DNA of 6,397 bases from a bacterium (GCA_029549845.1 JAKPIL010000130.1:1-6397); one strand, 5' to 3'. Counted from the stretch's first letter, positions 1 to 5,393 are shown. Made by a program: numbers and translations. Notes: generated by a model not told the origin, from the sequence alone.

Positions 1-51
1 CGTCGCGGCCGTTTAACTCCGTATCTTCGCTTGCTGGAGGGAGATGTATGA
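1..51 (+). CDS. C-terminal end of an unidentified protein (partial)
   Basis: Frame 1 is open from the window edge for 16 codons (RRGRLTPYLRLLEGDV) and ends at TGA 49-51. A terminator hairpin follows 13 bases later, which is what one expects behind a real gene. The fragment is too short to assign a family. A GGAGGGAG stretch at 36-43 is read as part of the codons rather than as a ribosome binding site, because the ORF it would serve runs straight through the terminator. Confidence 0.4.
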   Translation, partial: RRGRLTPYLRLLEGDV

Positions 52-64
52 GCAACGGAACCAT

Positions 65-97
65 ACTCAAGCCTCGTTCGTACTTGAGTTTCTTTTG
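65..97 (+). terminator. Intrinsic terminator after the partial gene
   Basis: The arms ACTCAAG (65-71) and CTTGAGT (83-89) form a 7-bp stem with an 11-nt loop. The T-rich tract TTCTTTT follows at 90-96 on the + strand. There is no U tract on the - strand, so it probably acts in one direction. Confidence 0.65.
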
Positions 98-173
98 GTT
101 GAGTTTCTGTAGACTTAATAACATCGTTTATAATTCCCACCCGTTCACACTACACACACTTTTCCGACATATG

Positions 174-422
174 CTATGCCGATCCGTCCGTATTTATGCC
201 ATACACAGCTTTTATGTAGGCCGCCTTAATTGCATGAATCTGCACTGCTCTTTCTGCAGGATTTGTGGCCGTTTGCAAAATTACAGCCTCAGTTTGTTCA
301 ATTGCTCGGTCTTGCAGTGCGGCAGGATTGCCAGCCAATGCCGGTGAAGCTGGAGCCATACCGGCCGGGTCAGGCACTCCTCCGTTCGCCACAGGGGCTA
401 CTGGCATAGGTAAATCGGTCAT
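174..422 (-). CDS. Small Pro/Ala-rich hypothetical protein, 82 aa
   Basis: I do not recognise a named family. Residues 1-35 are rich in Pro, Ala and Gly and are probably disordered. Residues 36-75 look helical, with a pattern NPAERAVQIHAIKAAYIKAVYG near the end that resembles short proteins seen in CPR genomes (recollection, not a search). There is no signal peptide or membrane segment. The ATG at 422-420 lies 7 nt downstream of a -10-like TATACT (435-430) and has no Shine-Dalgarno, so the mRNA may be leaderless. The overlapping + strand frames have low-complexity, implausible translations. The gene lies downstream of the four-helix membrane protein on the same strand, but a structured gap of about 145 nt separates them. 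Confidence 0.6.
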   Translation of the reverse strand: MTDLPMPVAPVANGGVPDPAGMAPASPALAGNPAALQDRAIEQTEAVILQTATNPAERAVQIHAIKAAYIKAVYGINTDGSA

Positions 423-429
423 ACTATGT

Positions 430-435
430 AGTATA
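430..435 (-). promoter_or_regulatory. -10 element for the 82-aa protein gene
   Basis: TATACT reads 435-430 on the - strand, 7 nt before the ATG. No clear -35 is visible at 16-18 nt upstream, so the call rests on the -10 and on the same spacing seen at other genes in this window. Confidence 0.4.
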
Positions 436-465
436 TATGCTCAGAGGTCGCAAGTATAGTCATTT

Positions 466-562
466 GCAACGACACTTCGCTGCGCTTAGGCGAACCCATT
501 CCAGGGAGATTGGCTTCATGCAAGACCTACCAAGGGGTATGACCTGTCGTTACTTTGGTAGG
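466..562 (-). other. Structured intergenic segment, function unknown
   Basis: Five nt after the membrane-protein stop codon the - strand carries CCTACCAA (562-555), which pairs perfectly with TTGGTAGG (533-526). A second element, GTAACGACA (553-545), lies in that loop and can pair over 9 bp with TGTCGTTGC (474-466), one pair being G-U. Together they could form a long-range pseudoknot or two competing folds. No U tract follows, so this is not a standard terminator. It does not match SRP RNA, 6S RNA or tRNA by eye. It could be a 3' UTR structure, a small RNA, or chance. Confidence 0.3.
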
Positions 563-567
563 CCAAA

Positions 568-915
568 CTAAGCCTGCTTTGAATTGCGTGCAATATAGAA
601 GTACACGAGAGAAACAAACAGGATAACTGGTATGATATCTTGCAGCGCTAGCTCGCCGATAGATTGCAAGCCAAGGCATATCACGAGCGTACTCGCAATT
701 ATACCTCCCAGTATTGCGTGCGTGGTCTTCTTATCTCTGTGTTTTGGCAAAAATACATCTACCAGCGAAAGCCACGTTAGGTATACCGCAAAACCAAGAA
801 GCAAAAAAGGCACAATGAGTACCCCTACCGGTAGATGCTCTGGCTTTGTAATCAGCAAAAATAGTATCAACACTCCCCACGTTGCAAGTGCCTGAACAAG
901 CTTTCGTTTTTGCAT
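568..915 (-). CDS. Small four-helix integral membrane protein, 115 aa, unknown function
   Basis: The translation is strongly hydrophobic, with four likely membrane segments at about residues 6-22, 28-52, 66-86 and 91-109. The basic loop PKHRDKKTTH (57-66) between segments 2 and 3 is probably cytoplasmic, and both termini are basic. No catalytic motif is recognisable and I assign no function. The start at 915 was chosen because AAGGAG sits 6 nt upstream of it (927-922). An in-frame ATG at 960 would add 15 residues (MPSVRNWWGVDKEKG) and lies exactly where transcription should begin from the extended -10 at 976-968, so a leaderless longer form is possible. The gene stands alone behind the terminator of the upstream small RNA. 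Confidence 0.7.
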   Translation of the reverse strand: MQKRKLVQALATWGVLILFLLITKPEHLPVGVLIVPFLLLGFAVYLTWLSLVDVFLPKHRDKKTTHAILGGIIASTLVICLGLQSIGELALQDIIPVILFVSLVYFYIARNSKQA

Positions 916-967
916 ACCCTTCTCCTTGTCAACGCCCCACCAGTTTCGTACGCTGGGCATAGTATAT

Positions 968-976
968 ATTCTACCA
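968..976 (-). promoter_or_regulatory. Extended -10 promoter of the membrane-protein gene
   Basis: TGG-TAGAAT reads 976-968 on the - strand, giving a predicted start near 961-960. A -35 is not evident, in keeping with an extended -10 promoter. It sits immediately behind the terminator of the upstream small RNA, so the gene is probably transcribed independently. Confidence 0.5.
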
Positions 977-978
977 GT

Positions 979-1017
979 ATTAAAACACGCCCAAGGCACT
1001 TATGCCTACGGGCGTGT
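979..1017 (-). terminator. Intrinsic terminator of the - strand small RNA
   Basis: On the - strand ACACGCCC (1017-1010) pairs with GGGCGTGT (992-985), with an inner AGGCA/TGCCT stem, followed by TTTTAATA. The + strand lacks a T run after the hairpin, so it terminates leftward transcription. Confidence 0.75.
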
Positions 1018-1163
1018 GGAAAGTTTCTTAGTGTCGAAAGGCGATAAATCCGCTCAATATAAATTAATGTATAGCGCTTATCGCCCTCGACGTGACTGAC
1101 CGCTCTCGCTACCGGTAAGGTAACTCGAGCGCTAAATGTGTTGTTTTTGTTTTGGCTTAGCCA
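980..1163 (-). ncRNA. Unassigned structured small RNA of about 185 nt
   Basis: This segment has a strong promoter (TTGACA, 17 nt, TAGTAT), a terminator and no ATG-initiated ORF. Predicted structure in transcript order: a 5' hairpin TTGGC-TAA-GCCAA (1164-1152); an A/C-rich linker; a second hairpin with CGCTC/GAGCG (1131-1127 with 1105-1101) and inner GTTACC/GGTAGC (1124-1119 with 1113-1108); a long third hairpin (1091-1033) with GTCGA/TCGAC and a 9-bp GGGCGATAA arm, one bulged U; then the terminator. The third stem pairs better as - strand RNA, where G-U pairs replace A-C mismatches. It lacks the tRNA-like ends of tmRNA, the GGAAG-type core of SRP RNA, and the closing stem of 6S RNA. The ends are estimates. 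Confidence 0.6.
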
Positions 1164-1169
1164 ATCTCA

Positions 1170-1198
1170 ATACTACTACATCCACTTCGTTTTGTCAA
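1170..1198 (-). promoter_or_regulatory. Sigma-70-type promoter of the - strand small RNA
   Basis: TTGACA (1198-1193) and TAGTAT (1175-1170) are separated by exactly 17 nt on the - strand. The predicted start near 1163 coincides with the first base of a stable 5' hairpin, typical of small RNA genes. Confidence 0.7.
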
Positions 1199-1285
1199 TA
1201 CGCTTTTGCTTACGTTTGCTACGTGCCGGTTACATAACCCTTTTCGGGGTGCGTATATGGTGATAAAAAACACAAGCATTTTATG
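1199..1285. promoter_or_regulatory. Intergenic control region between two divergent small RNA promoters
   Basis: This gap separates the two divergent -35 elements. It contains the palindrome GGTTA-CA-TAACC (1228-1239), a small ACCC/GGGGT dyad beside it (1237-1250), and two imperfect direct copies of TTGCTTACG/TTGCTACG (1206-1224). These look like protein binding sites, but no regulator can be named. No gene is visible here. Confidence 0.35.
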
Positions 1286-1314
1286 TTGACAATCCCCTGC
1301 AAAGCCCCTATTAT
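1286..1314 (+). promoter_or_regulatory. Sigma-70-type promoter of the + strand A-rich small RNA
   Basis: TTGACA (1286-1291), a 17-nt spacer and TATTAT (1309-1314) predict a start near 1320-1321. The dyad GCCCCTA (1304-1310)/TAGGGGC (1315-1321) is centred on the -10 and spans the start site. A repressor bound there would block initiation. Confidence 0.7.
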
Positions 1315-1320
1315 TAGGGG

Positions 1321-1486
1321 CAGCACTGAATAAAAAAAGTGCTCAAAAACAAAAAAGACCAACACGAAACGACGACTTCTCGCAGGTCGTTGTTTCAAAA
1401 GAAAATCAAGATTAACAAACGAAAAAACACGAAAAAAATATCTCGCAAGCAACCCATCAACCTACTGATGGGTTGCTTTCTTTTTG
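1321..1486 (+). ncRNA. Unassigned A-rich three-hairpin small RNA of about 165 nt
   Basis: A consensus promoter lies directly upstream and a strong terminator closes the segment. The predicted RNA has a 6-bp 5' hairpin (AGCACT 1322-1327 with AGTGCT 1338-1343), an A-rich linker, a 13-bp central hairpin (1366-1378 with 1384-1396, loop CTCGC), a 50-nt A-rich linker with two ACGAAAAAA copies, and the terminator hairpin. The central stem is fully paired only as + strand RNA (two G-U pairs that are A-C mismatches on the other strand). Reading it as protein gives a Lys-rich frame that runs through the terminator, so I treat it as non-coding. It matches no family I recognise. Confidence 0.6.
1447..1486 (+). 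terminator. Intrinsic terminator of the A-rich small RNA
   Basis: AAGCAACCCATCA (1447-1459) and TGATGGGTTGCTT (1466-1478) form a perfect 13-bp stem with a 6-nt loop, followed by TCTTTTT. It insulates comM from the small RNA upstream. Confidence 0.85.
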
Positions 1487-1500
1487 GGCAGTTGTATAAT
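1473..1500 (+). promoter_or_regulatory. Promoter of the comM-like gene
   Basis: TATAAT (1495-1500) lies 16 nt after a weak TTGCTT (1473-1478) that overlaps the terminator arm. Transcription would start near 1507, leaving a leader of about 10 nt before ATG 1517 with no Shine-Dalgarno. Confidence 0.5.
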
Positions 1501-1516
1501 TTTGCCTACATACGCG

Positions 1517-3052
1517 ATGAAGAACCGACGCATTTGTGGGGTGGTAGAAAACGGCCAACATGGTTTGGTCGTAGATATTGAGTGCCAGCTCACAAAAGGT
1601 CTGCCAAACATTATCATCGTCGGGTACGCAAATAAGGCCGTCGACGAAGCCAAGGAGCGAATTCGTAATGCCTTCGCAAGCTCACGCCTGGAGTTGCCCG
1701 TCAAGCGCATTACCGTCAACCTCGCCCCCGCTGACATTCCAAAGGAAAGCACCGGCTTTGACCTTGCCATAGCCACAGCCATCCTTCAGGCCACAGGTCA
1801 GTCAACCGCGCTACCTGAGTCTTGCGCGATTATCGGTGAGCTCGGTCTCGAAGGATCCGTGCGACCAGTTCGAGGAATCATAGGCAAGCTGCTGGCCGGC
1901 AAACACTCCGGCATAAAAACGTTTGTTATTCCGTCTGGTAACCTCGCCCAGGCGTCGTTAGTACCAGGCATTCAACTGATAGACATAACTTCGCTCGAAC
2001 AGTGGTACGCCATCATAAACAACCAGGCAGAGCCATCCATAACCGATACTGATGCCCTTGCAGATAACCCCGTAGCACCGGCCCCACAACCAGAAGATGT
2101 ACTGGGGATTGAAGATGTTATAGGGCAAGCACTTGGGAAAAGAGCTATAGAAATTAGCGCCGCTGGCGGCCACAACGTCTTACTAGGAGGCCCGCCTGGC
2201 ACCGGCAAGAGCATGCTCGCAAAGGTACTCCCGACCTTGCTTCCAGAAATGAACCGCCACGAAATGCTAGAGGTCACACACCTCCATAGCCTGGCCAGCA
2301 ATGATTTTAACCAGCTTATCGTCGACCGGCCTTTTCGGGCACCCCACCACAGTGCCAGCAATGTTGCTGTAGTAGGTGGTGGCAACAGCGTTCGCCCCGG
2401 TGAAATGAGCCTGGCACACCGCGGTGTACTGCTCTTTGATGAGCTTCCAGAGTTTGGCCGCGTAACCGTAGAGGCACTCCGCCAGCCCCTCGAAAGCCGT
2501 ACCGTCACCATTGCGCGCGCCAAAGAAACAGCCGAGTACCCGGCAAACTTTATCTTCATAGCCACCGCCAACCCCTGCCCTTGTGGGCATTACGGCACAA
2601 CCAAGCCGTGTCGGTGCCTTCCAAACCAAATCTTACAGTACAGGCGCAAGCTGTCTGGACCAATCCTCGACCGCATAGACATATACGTCGATGTACACGA
2701 GATAGACAACAGCCATCTGCTGCAAGAGACAAGCCCCCACGCAACTACATCAGATATGGTACGCCAGAAAGTCAACGCAGCCCGCGCCCGTCAGACAGAA
2801 CGCTTTGGTACCACAAGCAAGCTAAACGCCGACATGACAAACCGAGACGTTAAGGCCCATGCCCAGCTTGAGCCTGCATCAAAAGAAATGCTCGATCATG
2901 CTGCTGAGAAGTTCGGCCTCAGCGCACGAGCCTATATGCGCTCTGTCAAACTTGCTCGCACTATTGCCGACCTCGATGACTCCGCGGCTATCAAGCCAAA
3001 ACACATCGCCGAAGCCCTTCAGTACCGCCCCCACCAGTACCATGATGCTTAG
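1517..3052 (+). CDS. comM: ComM/YifB-family Mg-chelatase-like AAA+ ATPase, 511 aa
   Basis: The ComM family is known as hexameric ATP-dependent branch-migration helicases that help integrate incoming DNA during natural transformation. Domains in order: an N-terminal ChlI/Lon-protease-like fold (about residues 5-165, with GLPNIIIVG); the AAA+ module with Walker A GGPPGTGKS (224-232) and Walker B LLFDE ending D308-E309; the family motif ANPCPCGHYG (351-360) followed by KPCRC, whose four cysteines probably bind zinc; the GPILDRIDI region with a likely arginine finger; and a C-terminal Mg-chelatase helical domain. Length is normal. ATG 1517 was chosen because an earlier in-frame TTG at 1484 lies before the -10 element. 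A terminator and a new promoter follow, so the gene appears monocistronic. Confidence 0.93.
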   Translation: MKNRRICGVVENGQHGLVVDIECQLTKGLPNIIIVGYANKAVDEAKERIRNAFASSRLELPVKRITVNLAPADIPKESTGFDLAIATAILQATGQSTALPESCAIIGELGLEGSVRPVRGIIGKLLAGKHSGIKTFVIPSGNLAQASLVPGIQLIDITSLEQWYAIINNQAEPSITDTDALADNPVAPAPQPEDVLGIEDVIGQALGKRAIEISAAGGHNVLLGGPPGTGKSMLAKVLPTLLPEMNRHEMLEVTHLHSLASNDFNQLIVDRPFRAPHHSASNVAVVGGGNSVRPGEMSLAHRGVLLFDELPEFGRVTVEALRQPLESRTVTIARAKETAEYPANFIFIATANPCPCGHYGTTKPCRCLPNQILQYRRKLSGPILDRIDIYVDVHEIDNSHLLQETSPHATTSDMVRQKVNAARARQTERFGTTSKLNADMTNRDVKAHAQLEPASKEMLDHAAEKFGLSARAYMRSVKLARTIADLDDSAAIKPKHIAEALQYRPHQYHDA

Positions 3053-3091
3053 GGAGCACCTTCGAGCATAAGCTCTAATCTGAGATAGCAC

Positions 3092-3115
3092 AGCCCGAGT
3101 ACGCTCGGCTTTTTA
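3092..3115 (+). terminator. Intrinsic terminator after comM
   Basis: AGCCCGAG (3092-3099) pairs with CTCGGCT (3104-3110) with one bulged C and a TACG loop, followed by TTTTATT. It sits 40 nt after the comM stop and directly abuts the next promoter. Confidence 0.8.
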
Positions 3116-3144
3116 TTGACCTCTGTTCTTCAATCTGTTACACT
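3116..3144 (+). promoter_or_regulatory. Promoter of the infC-rpmI-rplT operon
   Basis: TTGACC (3116-3121), a 17-nt spacer and TACACT (3139-3144) preceded by TGT (extended -10) predict a start near 3151. The leader is then only about 30 nt, too short for the L20-binding leader known from Firmicutes. Confidence 0.65.
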
Positions 3145-3166
3145 GGCAATCACGAAAGTATCAAAC

Positions 3167-3172
3167 AAGGAG
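3167..3172 (+). promoter_or_regulatory. Ribosome binding site that fixes the infC start at AUC
   Basis: AAGGAG ends 8 nt before ATC 3181-3183. No ATG, GTG or TTG lies in frame between the promoter and ATG 3265, and starting at 3265 would remove the conserved IF3 N-terminus. The site therefore points to the AUC codon. Confidence 0.7.
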
Positions 3173-3180
3173 AAGCTAGT

Positions 3181-3741
3181 ATCACCACAAGCACGCGCCT
3201 GAACGGACAAATTCGGGCACCAGAGGTACGGGTCATCGATGCAGATGGCAAACAGCTCGGCGTTATGAGCTCGCGCGAAGCGTATATGCTTGCGCAAGAG
3301 CAGGAACTCGACCTTGTCGAGATTTCGCCAAATGCCAACCCGCCTGTCTGCAAGATAGTCGACTGGGGCAAGTTTAACTACCAGAAGACAAAGCAGGCTC
3401 AGAAAAATCGCCTAAACAACAAGATTCTTGACATGAAGCAAATGCGCTTTGGCCTCAAGATTGGCGACCATGACCTCGGGGTAAAAATGAAGAAGGTGAT
3501 CGGGTTTCTAGAGGCTGGCCACAAGGTCAAAATCACTCTGTTCTTTCGCGGCCGCGAGCTTGCCCACAAAGACATAGGCTTCAAGCTTGCTGAACGTGTC
3601 ATCGATAGCTTCGGTGATACCATCGTCGTCGATCAAGCCCCACAGCTGACCGGCAAACAACTTTCATTCGTTATCCGCGGCGTCGCTCCAAAGCCCCAAA
3701 AGCCAACAGACGAGCCAACTGATAAACCATCACTAACCTAA
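3181..3741 (+). CDS. infC: Translation initiation factor IF-3, 186 aa, AUC start
   Basis: IF3 binds the 30S subunit, keeps it free of 50S and proofreads the start codon and initiator tRNA. The N-terminal domain is recognisable by NGQIRAPEVRVIDADGKQLG (residues 8-27) and LVEISPNANPPVCKIVDWGKF. A Lys/Gln-rich linker (KTKQAQKNR) and the C-terminal domain follow, with IGDHDLGVKMKK and VKITLFFRGRE, then a polar, Pro-rich tail. The first ATG (3265) would cut off 28 conserved residues. AUC at 3181, 8 nt after AAGGAG, restores the normal length. In E. coli infC starts with AUU and IF3 represses its own translation through that codon; the same control is inferred here. First gene of the infC-rpmI-rplT operon. 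Confidence 0.93.
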   Translation: MTTSTRLNGQIRAPEVRVIDADGKQLGVMSSREAYMLAQEQELDLVEISPNANPPVCKIVDWGKFNYQKTKQAQKNRLNNKILDMKQMRFGLKIGDHDLGVKMKKVIGFLEAGHKVKITLFFRGRELAHKDIGFKLAERVIDSFGDTIVVDQAPQLTGKQLSFVIRGVAPKPQKPTDEPTDKPSLT

Positions 3742-3763
3742 ACGAGTAGACATAGGAGATCCC

Positions 3764-3958
3764 ATGCCAAAACTCAAGTCTCATAGCGGCACCAAAGACC
3801 GCGTACGAGTAACCAAGAACGGACGCGTTCGTGTTCGTCACTCACACGCTAGCCACTTCCTACAGAAGAAAAGCGGCGCTCGCAAGCGCAAGCTGGCTGG
3901 TTTGGAGACATTGAACGCGACCAATACCAACATAATTCGCAAGAAGTTGGGGGTCTAG
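3764..3958 (+). CDS. rpmI: 50S ribosomal protein bL35, 64 aa
   Basis: A small, very basic protein of the large ribosomal subunit with the typical bL35 pattern: PKLKSHSGTKDRVRVTKNG at the start, then HSHASHFLQKKS and RKRKLAG. The length is normal for the family. AGGAG (3753-3757) precedes ATG 3764 at good spacing. It lies 22 nt after infC and one base before rplT, in the widely conserved order infC-rpmI-rplT, so it is surely cotranscribed with both. Confidence 0.96.
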   Translation: MPKLKSHSGTKDRVRVTKNGRVRVRHSHASHFLQKKSGARKRKLAGLETLNATNTNIIRKKLGV

Positions 3959-3959
3959 C

Positions 3960-4310
3960 ATGCGAGTCAAAAGAGGCGTGCCAGGTCACGCAAAACATGT
4001 CAAACTCCGCAAGGCCACTAAAGGCTTTAGCCACCCAAACCAGGTGAGTGTTAAGCGAGCCAAGCAAGCCACTACACGTGCCCTGCAGTTCGCCTACCGC
4101 GACCGCCGTAACCGCAAGCGCACCTTCCGTGCCCTGTGGAACACGCGCATCAACGCAGCCGCTCGCCTACACGGCACCACCTACAGCCGGCTTATTGCCG
4201 GCCTGAAGGCAGCAAACATAGAGCTGGACCGCAAGGTCCTAGCCGAGCTAGCCGTAAACGAGCCAAAAGCGTTTGAAGCAGTCGTCAAAGCCTGCAAACT
4301 CGAGAAGTAG
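3960..4310 (+). CDS. rplT: 50S ribosomal protein bL20, 116 aa
   Basis: bL20 binds 23S rRNA early in 50S assembly. Recognisable blocks are RVKRG at the N-terminus, QFAYRDRRNRKRTFRALW in the middle, RINAAARLHGTTYSRLIAGL, and the C-terminal ELDRKVLAELAV. The N-terminal extension is slightly divergent: the usual YYGRRS-type stretch after KATKGF is replaced by SHPNQVS. ATG 3960 follows the rpmI stop (3956-3958) after one base, so translation is probably coupled. GGGGG (3948-3952), inside the end of rpmI, may serve as the ribosome binding site. A strong terminator follows 28 nt downstream. Confidence 0.96.
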   Translation: MRVKRGVPGHAKHVKLRKATKGFSHPNQVSVKRAKQATTRALQFAYRDRRNRKRTFRALWNTRINAAARLHGTTYSRLIAGLKAANIELDRKVLAELAVNEPKAFEAVVKACKLEK

Positions 4311-4338
4311 CAGATATACCTACACCTCTCACAGAATG

Positions 4339-4372
4339 CACCCCGCACCACGTCTTGTGGCGGGGTGTTTTT
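4339..4372 (+). terminator. Intrinsic terminator of the infC-rpmI-rplT operon
   Basis: CACCCCG (4339-4345) pairs with CGGGGTG (4361-4367), and an inner CCAC/GTGG stem extends it past a 2-nt bulge. TTTTT follows at 4368-4372. Confidence 0.88.
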
Positions 4373-4373
4373 G

Positions 4374-4382
4374 TGTTACGAT
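4374..4382 (+). promoter_or_regulatory. Extended -10 promoter of the GRAM-domain gene
   Basis: TGT-TACGAT places the transcription start at about 4389, which is the A of the ATG. There is no Shine-Dalgarno, so the mRNA is predicted to be leaderless. Confidence 0.45.
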
Positions 4383-4388
4383 TACCTC

Positions 4389-4715
4389 ATGAAAACCACA
4401 CTCAACCCGAACGAAAAGATACTAAAAACGAGCGCCGCGAATCTACAGCGAGGACCAGAAACAGTAGGCGGAAGACTCTTTCTGACTAACAAACGCCTCA
4501 TTTTTGAAGCCCATGCTCTTAATCTACAGGCTCAGCCCGAGGAAACCCCATTCGATGATATTTCGGATATCAGCTTTGGGTGGACGCACTTTTTAGGCAA
4601 ATACCCTGTATTTCCAAACATGATGTCCATCCATACACACTCCGCACAGTATGACTTCACCATATGGCATCGGCAAAAATGGGCAAAGGCTATTTTTGCA
4701 GCAAAAAAAGCATGA
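4389..4715 (+). CDS. Small GRAM/PH-like domain protein, 108 aa
   Basis: The whole protein appears to be a single GRAM/bacterial PH-like beta-barrel domain. The signature is GGRLFLTNKRLIFEA (27-41), followed by PFDDISDIS and a late beta-strand YDFTIWHRQKW leading into a short C-terminal helix. Such domains bind lipids or proteins in other systems; the ligand here is unknown. There is no signal peptide or membrane segment, so it is predicted cytoplasmic or membrane-peripheral. An upstream in-frame GTG (4365) lies inside the operon terminator and is rejected in favour of ATG 4389. It is a single-gene unit between two terminators. Confidence 0.75.
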   Translation: MKTTLNPNEKILKTSAANLQRGPETVGGRLFLTNKRLIFEAHALNLQAQPEETPFDDISDISFGWTHFLGKYPVFPNMMSIHTHSAQYDFTIWHRQKWAKAIFAAKKA

Positions 4716-4731
4716 AATAGTCCGCCTACAC

Positions 4732-4759
4732 AAAACACCCCTGTTTCCAGGGGTGTTTT
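4732..4759. terminator. Bidirectional terminator between the GRAM-domain gene and rnpB
   Basis: AAAACACCCCTG (4732-4743) and CAGGGGTGTTTT (4748-4759) form a 12-bp stem with a 4-nt loop. The outer A/T pairs give a U tract in both directions, so it can end the + strand gene (stop 4715) and the - strand rnpB transcript (end about 4767). Confidence 0.88.
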
Positions 4760-5130
4760 CATAGGTATTAGATTGCCGATAAGCCGGGTTCTGTACCTTG
4801 CAAGAAGCAAGGTGCTAACCATCTATCTAGGCCTGCAATTGCTCGCAGGCTCAAGCGGGATTAAACGCGAGCATCGCGGGAACGTATATAGCTCACTCCT
4901 TGCAGCAGACAGGGTTTACCTCTCTCGCATGTTACCATGCGCGACTGTGGTCTCTTACACTGGGAGTTAACGCGAACAAGTTCGCTAGAACTCCCACCCG
5001 CCTTTCGGCGGGCACTCGTTTCACCGTGACCAAGCCGAAACTCGGACGTATCGTTTCTGTGGCACTTTCCCTAGGGTCACCCCTGGCCGCCGTTAACGGC
5101 TGTCATTCCCTATGCTGCCCGGACTTTCCT

Positions 5131-5150
5131 CCCCGCACCTTAAAGAGCTA
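5131..5150. repeat. Inverted repeat, 3' strand of the rnpB P3 helix
   Basis: This 20-bp arm is the perfect reverse complement of 5410-5429. Read on the - strand it leads directly into the AGGAAAGTCC block of RNase P RNA. It also contains the stop codon (5150-5148) of the GIY-YIG gene. Confidence 0.9.
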
Positions 5151-5393
5151 AAAGCCAATTCGCTTTTTCAACTCTGCAAAGCCCTTGCCGTGGTGCTTTA
5201 GTTTCATTTCTCGTACGATAGCATGCGTTTTTAGAACGTACGCTTCGTAGTAAACCAACTTCCATGGTATATAAGGCTTTGTCGCGGTACTTTTACCGGA
5301 GTTATGCTCGTACAATCTCGATCTGAGGTCAGCGGTCTGACCTATATAAAAACGCCCTGTCTTTTCACTCTGCAAAACATACACATAATGCAT
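5148..5393 (-). CDS. Single-domain GIY-YIG nuclease, 81 aa, encoded inside the rnpB P3 loop
   Basis: This is a complete stand-alone GIY-YIG domain of the UPF0213/YhbQ type, a family of predicted or weak DNA endonucleases related to the catalytic domains of UvrC and homing enzymes such as I-TevI. Motifs: YVY (3-5, the GIY position), YIG (16-18), the helix QTADLRSRLYEHNSG with R26 and H30, and AIVREMKLK with likely metal-binding E62. All expected catalytic positions look intact, and length is normal for the stand-alone family. MHYVYVLQS is a typical family start, which supports ATG 5393 despite a poor Shine-Dalgarno. The frame stays open upstream through the P3 5' strand to a TAA at 5435-5433. 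It has no DNA-binding domain of its own. Confidence 0.9.
   Translation of the reverse strand: MHYVYVLQSEKTGRFYIGQTADLRSRLYEHNSGKSTATKPYIPWKLVYYEAYVLKTHAIVREMKLKHHGKGFAELKKRIGF

Noticed and set aside
129..134. + strand TATAAT as a promoter
   Set aside because: There is no suitable -35 or TGN extension, and no plausible gene follows on that strand. Probably chance in A/T-rich intergenic DNA.
48..347. 99-aa + strand ORF with a GGAGGGAG just before its ATG
   Set aside because: It runs through the terminator at 65-97 and overlaps the more plausible - strand 82-aa gene. Its translation is Cys/Phe/Ser-rich and looks random, and the GGAGGGAG fits the codons of the preceding partial gene.
980..1163. 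tmRNA, SRP RNA or 6S RNA as identity of the - strand small RNA
   Set aside because: There is no tRNA-like end or T-arm for tmRNA, no conserved SRP core, and the two ends do not pair to close a 6S-type rod.
1219..1452. 77-aa - strand ORF in the small RNA region
   Set aside because: It crosses the promoter, both A/T-rich linkers and the hairpins of the + strand small RNA. Its Phe-rich translation simply reflects T-rich DNA, and there is no ribosome binding site.
1339..1581. 80-aa Lys-rich + strand ORF
   Set aside because: It starts at GTG inside an A-rich linker and reads through the terminator and into comM in the wrong frame.
1972..2571. 199-aa - strand ORF inside comM
   Set aside because: It is a shadow of the comM reading frame, which has clear Walker A, Walker B and cysteine motifs.
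4773..5151. 65-aa and 83-aa + strand ORFs opposite rnpB
   Set aside because: They are antisense to the highly conserved RNase P RNA core, and their translations have no protein-like features.
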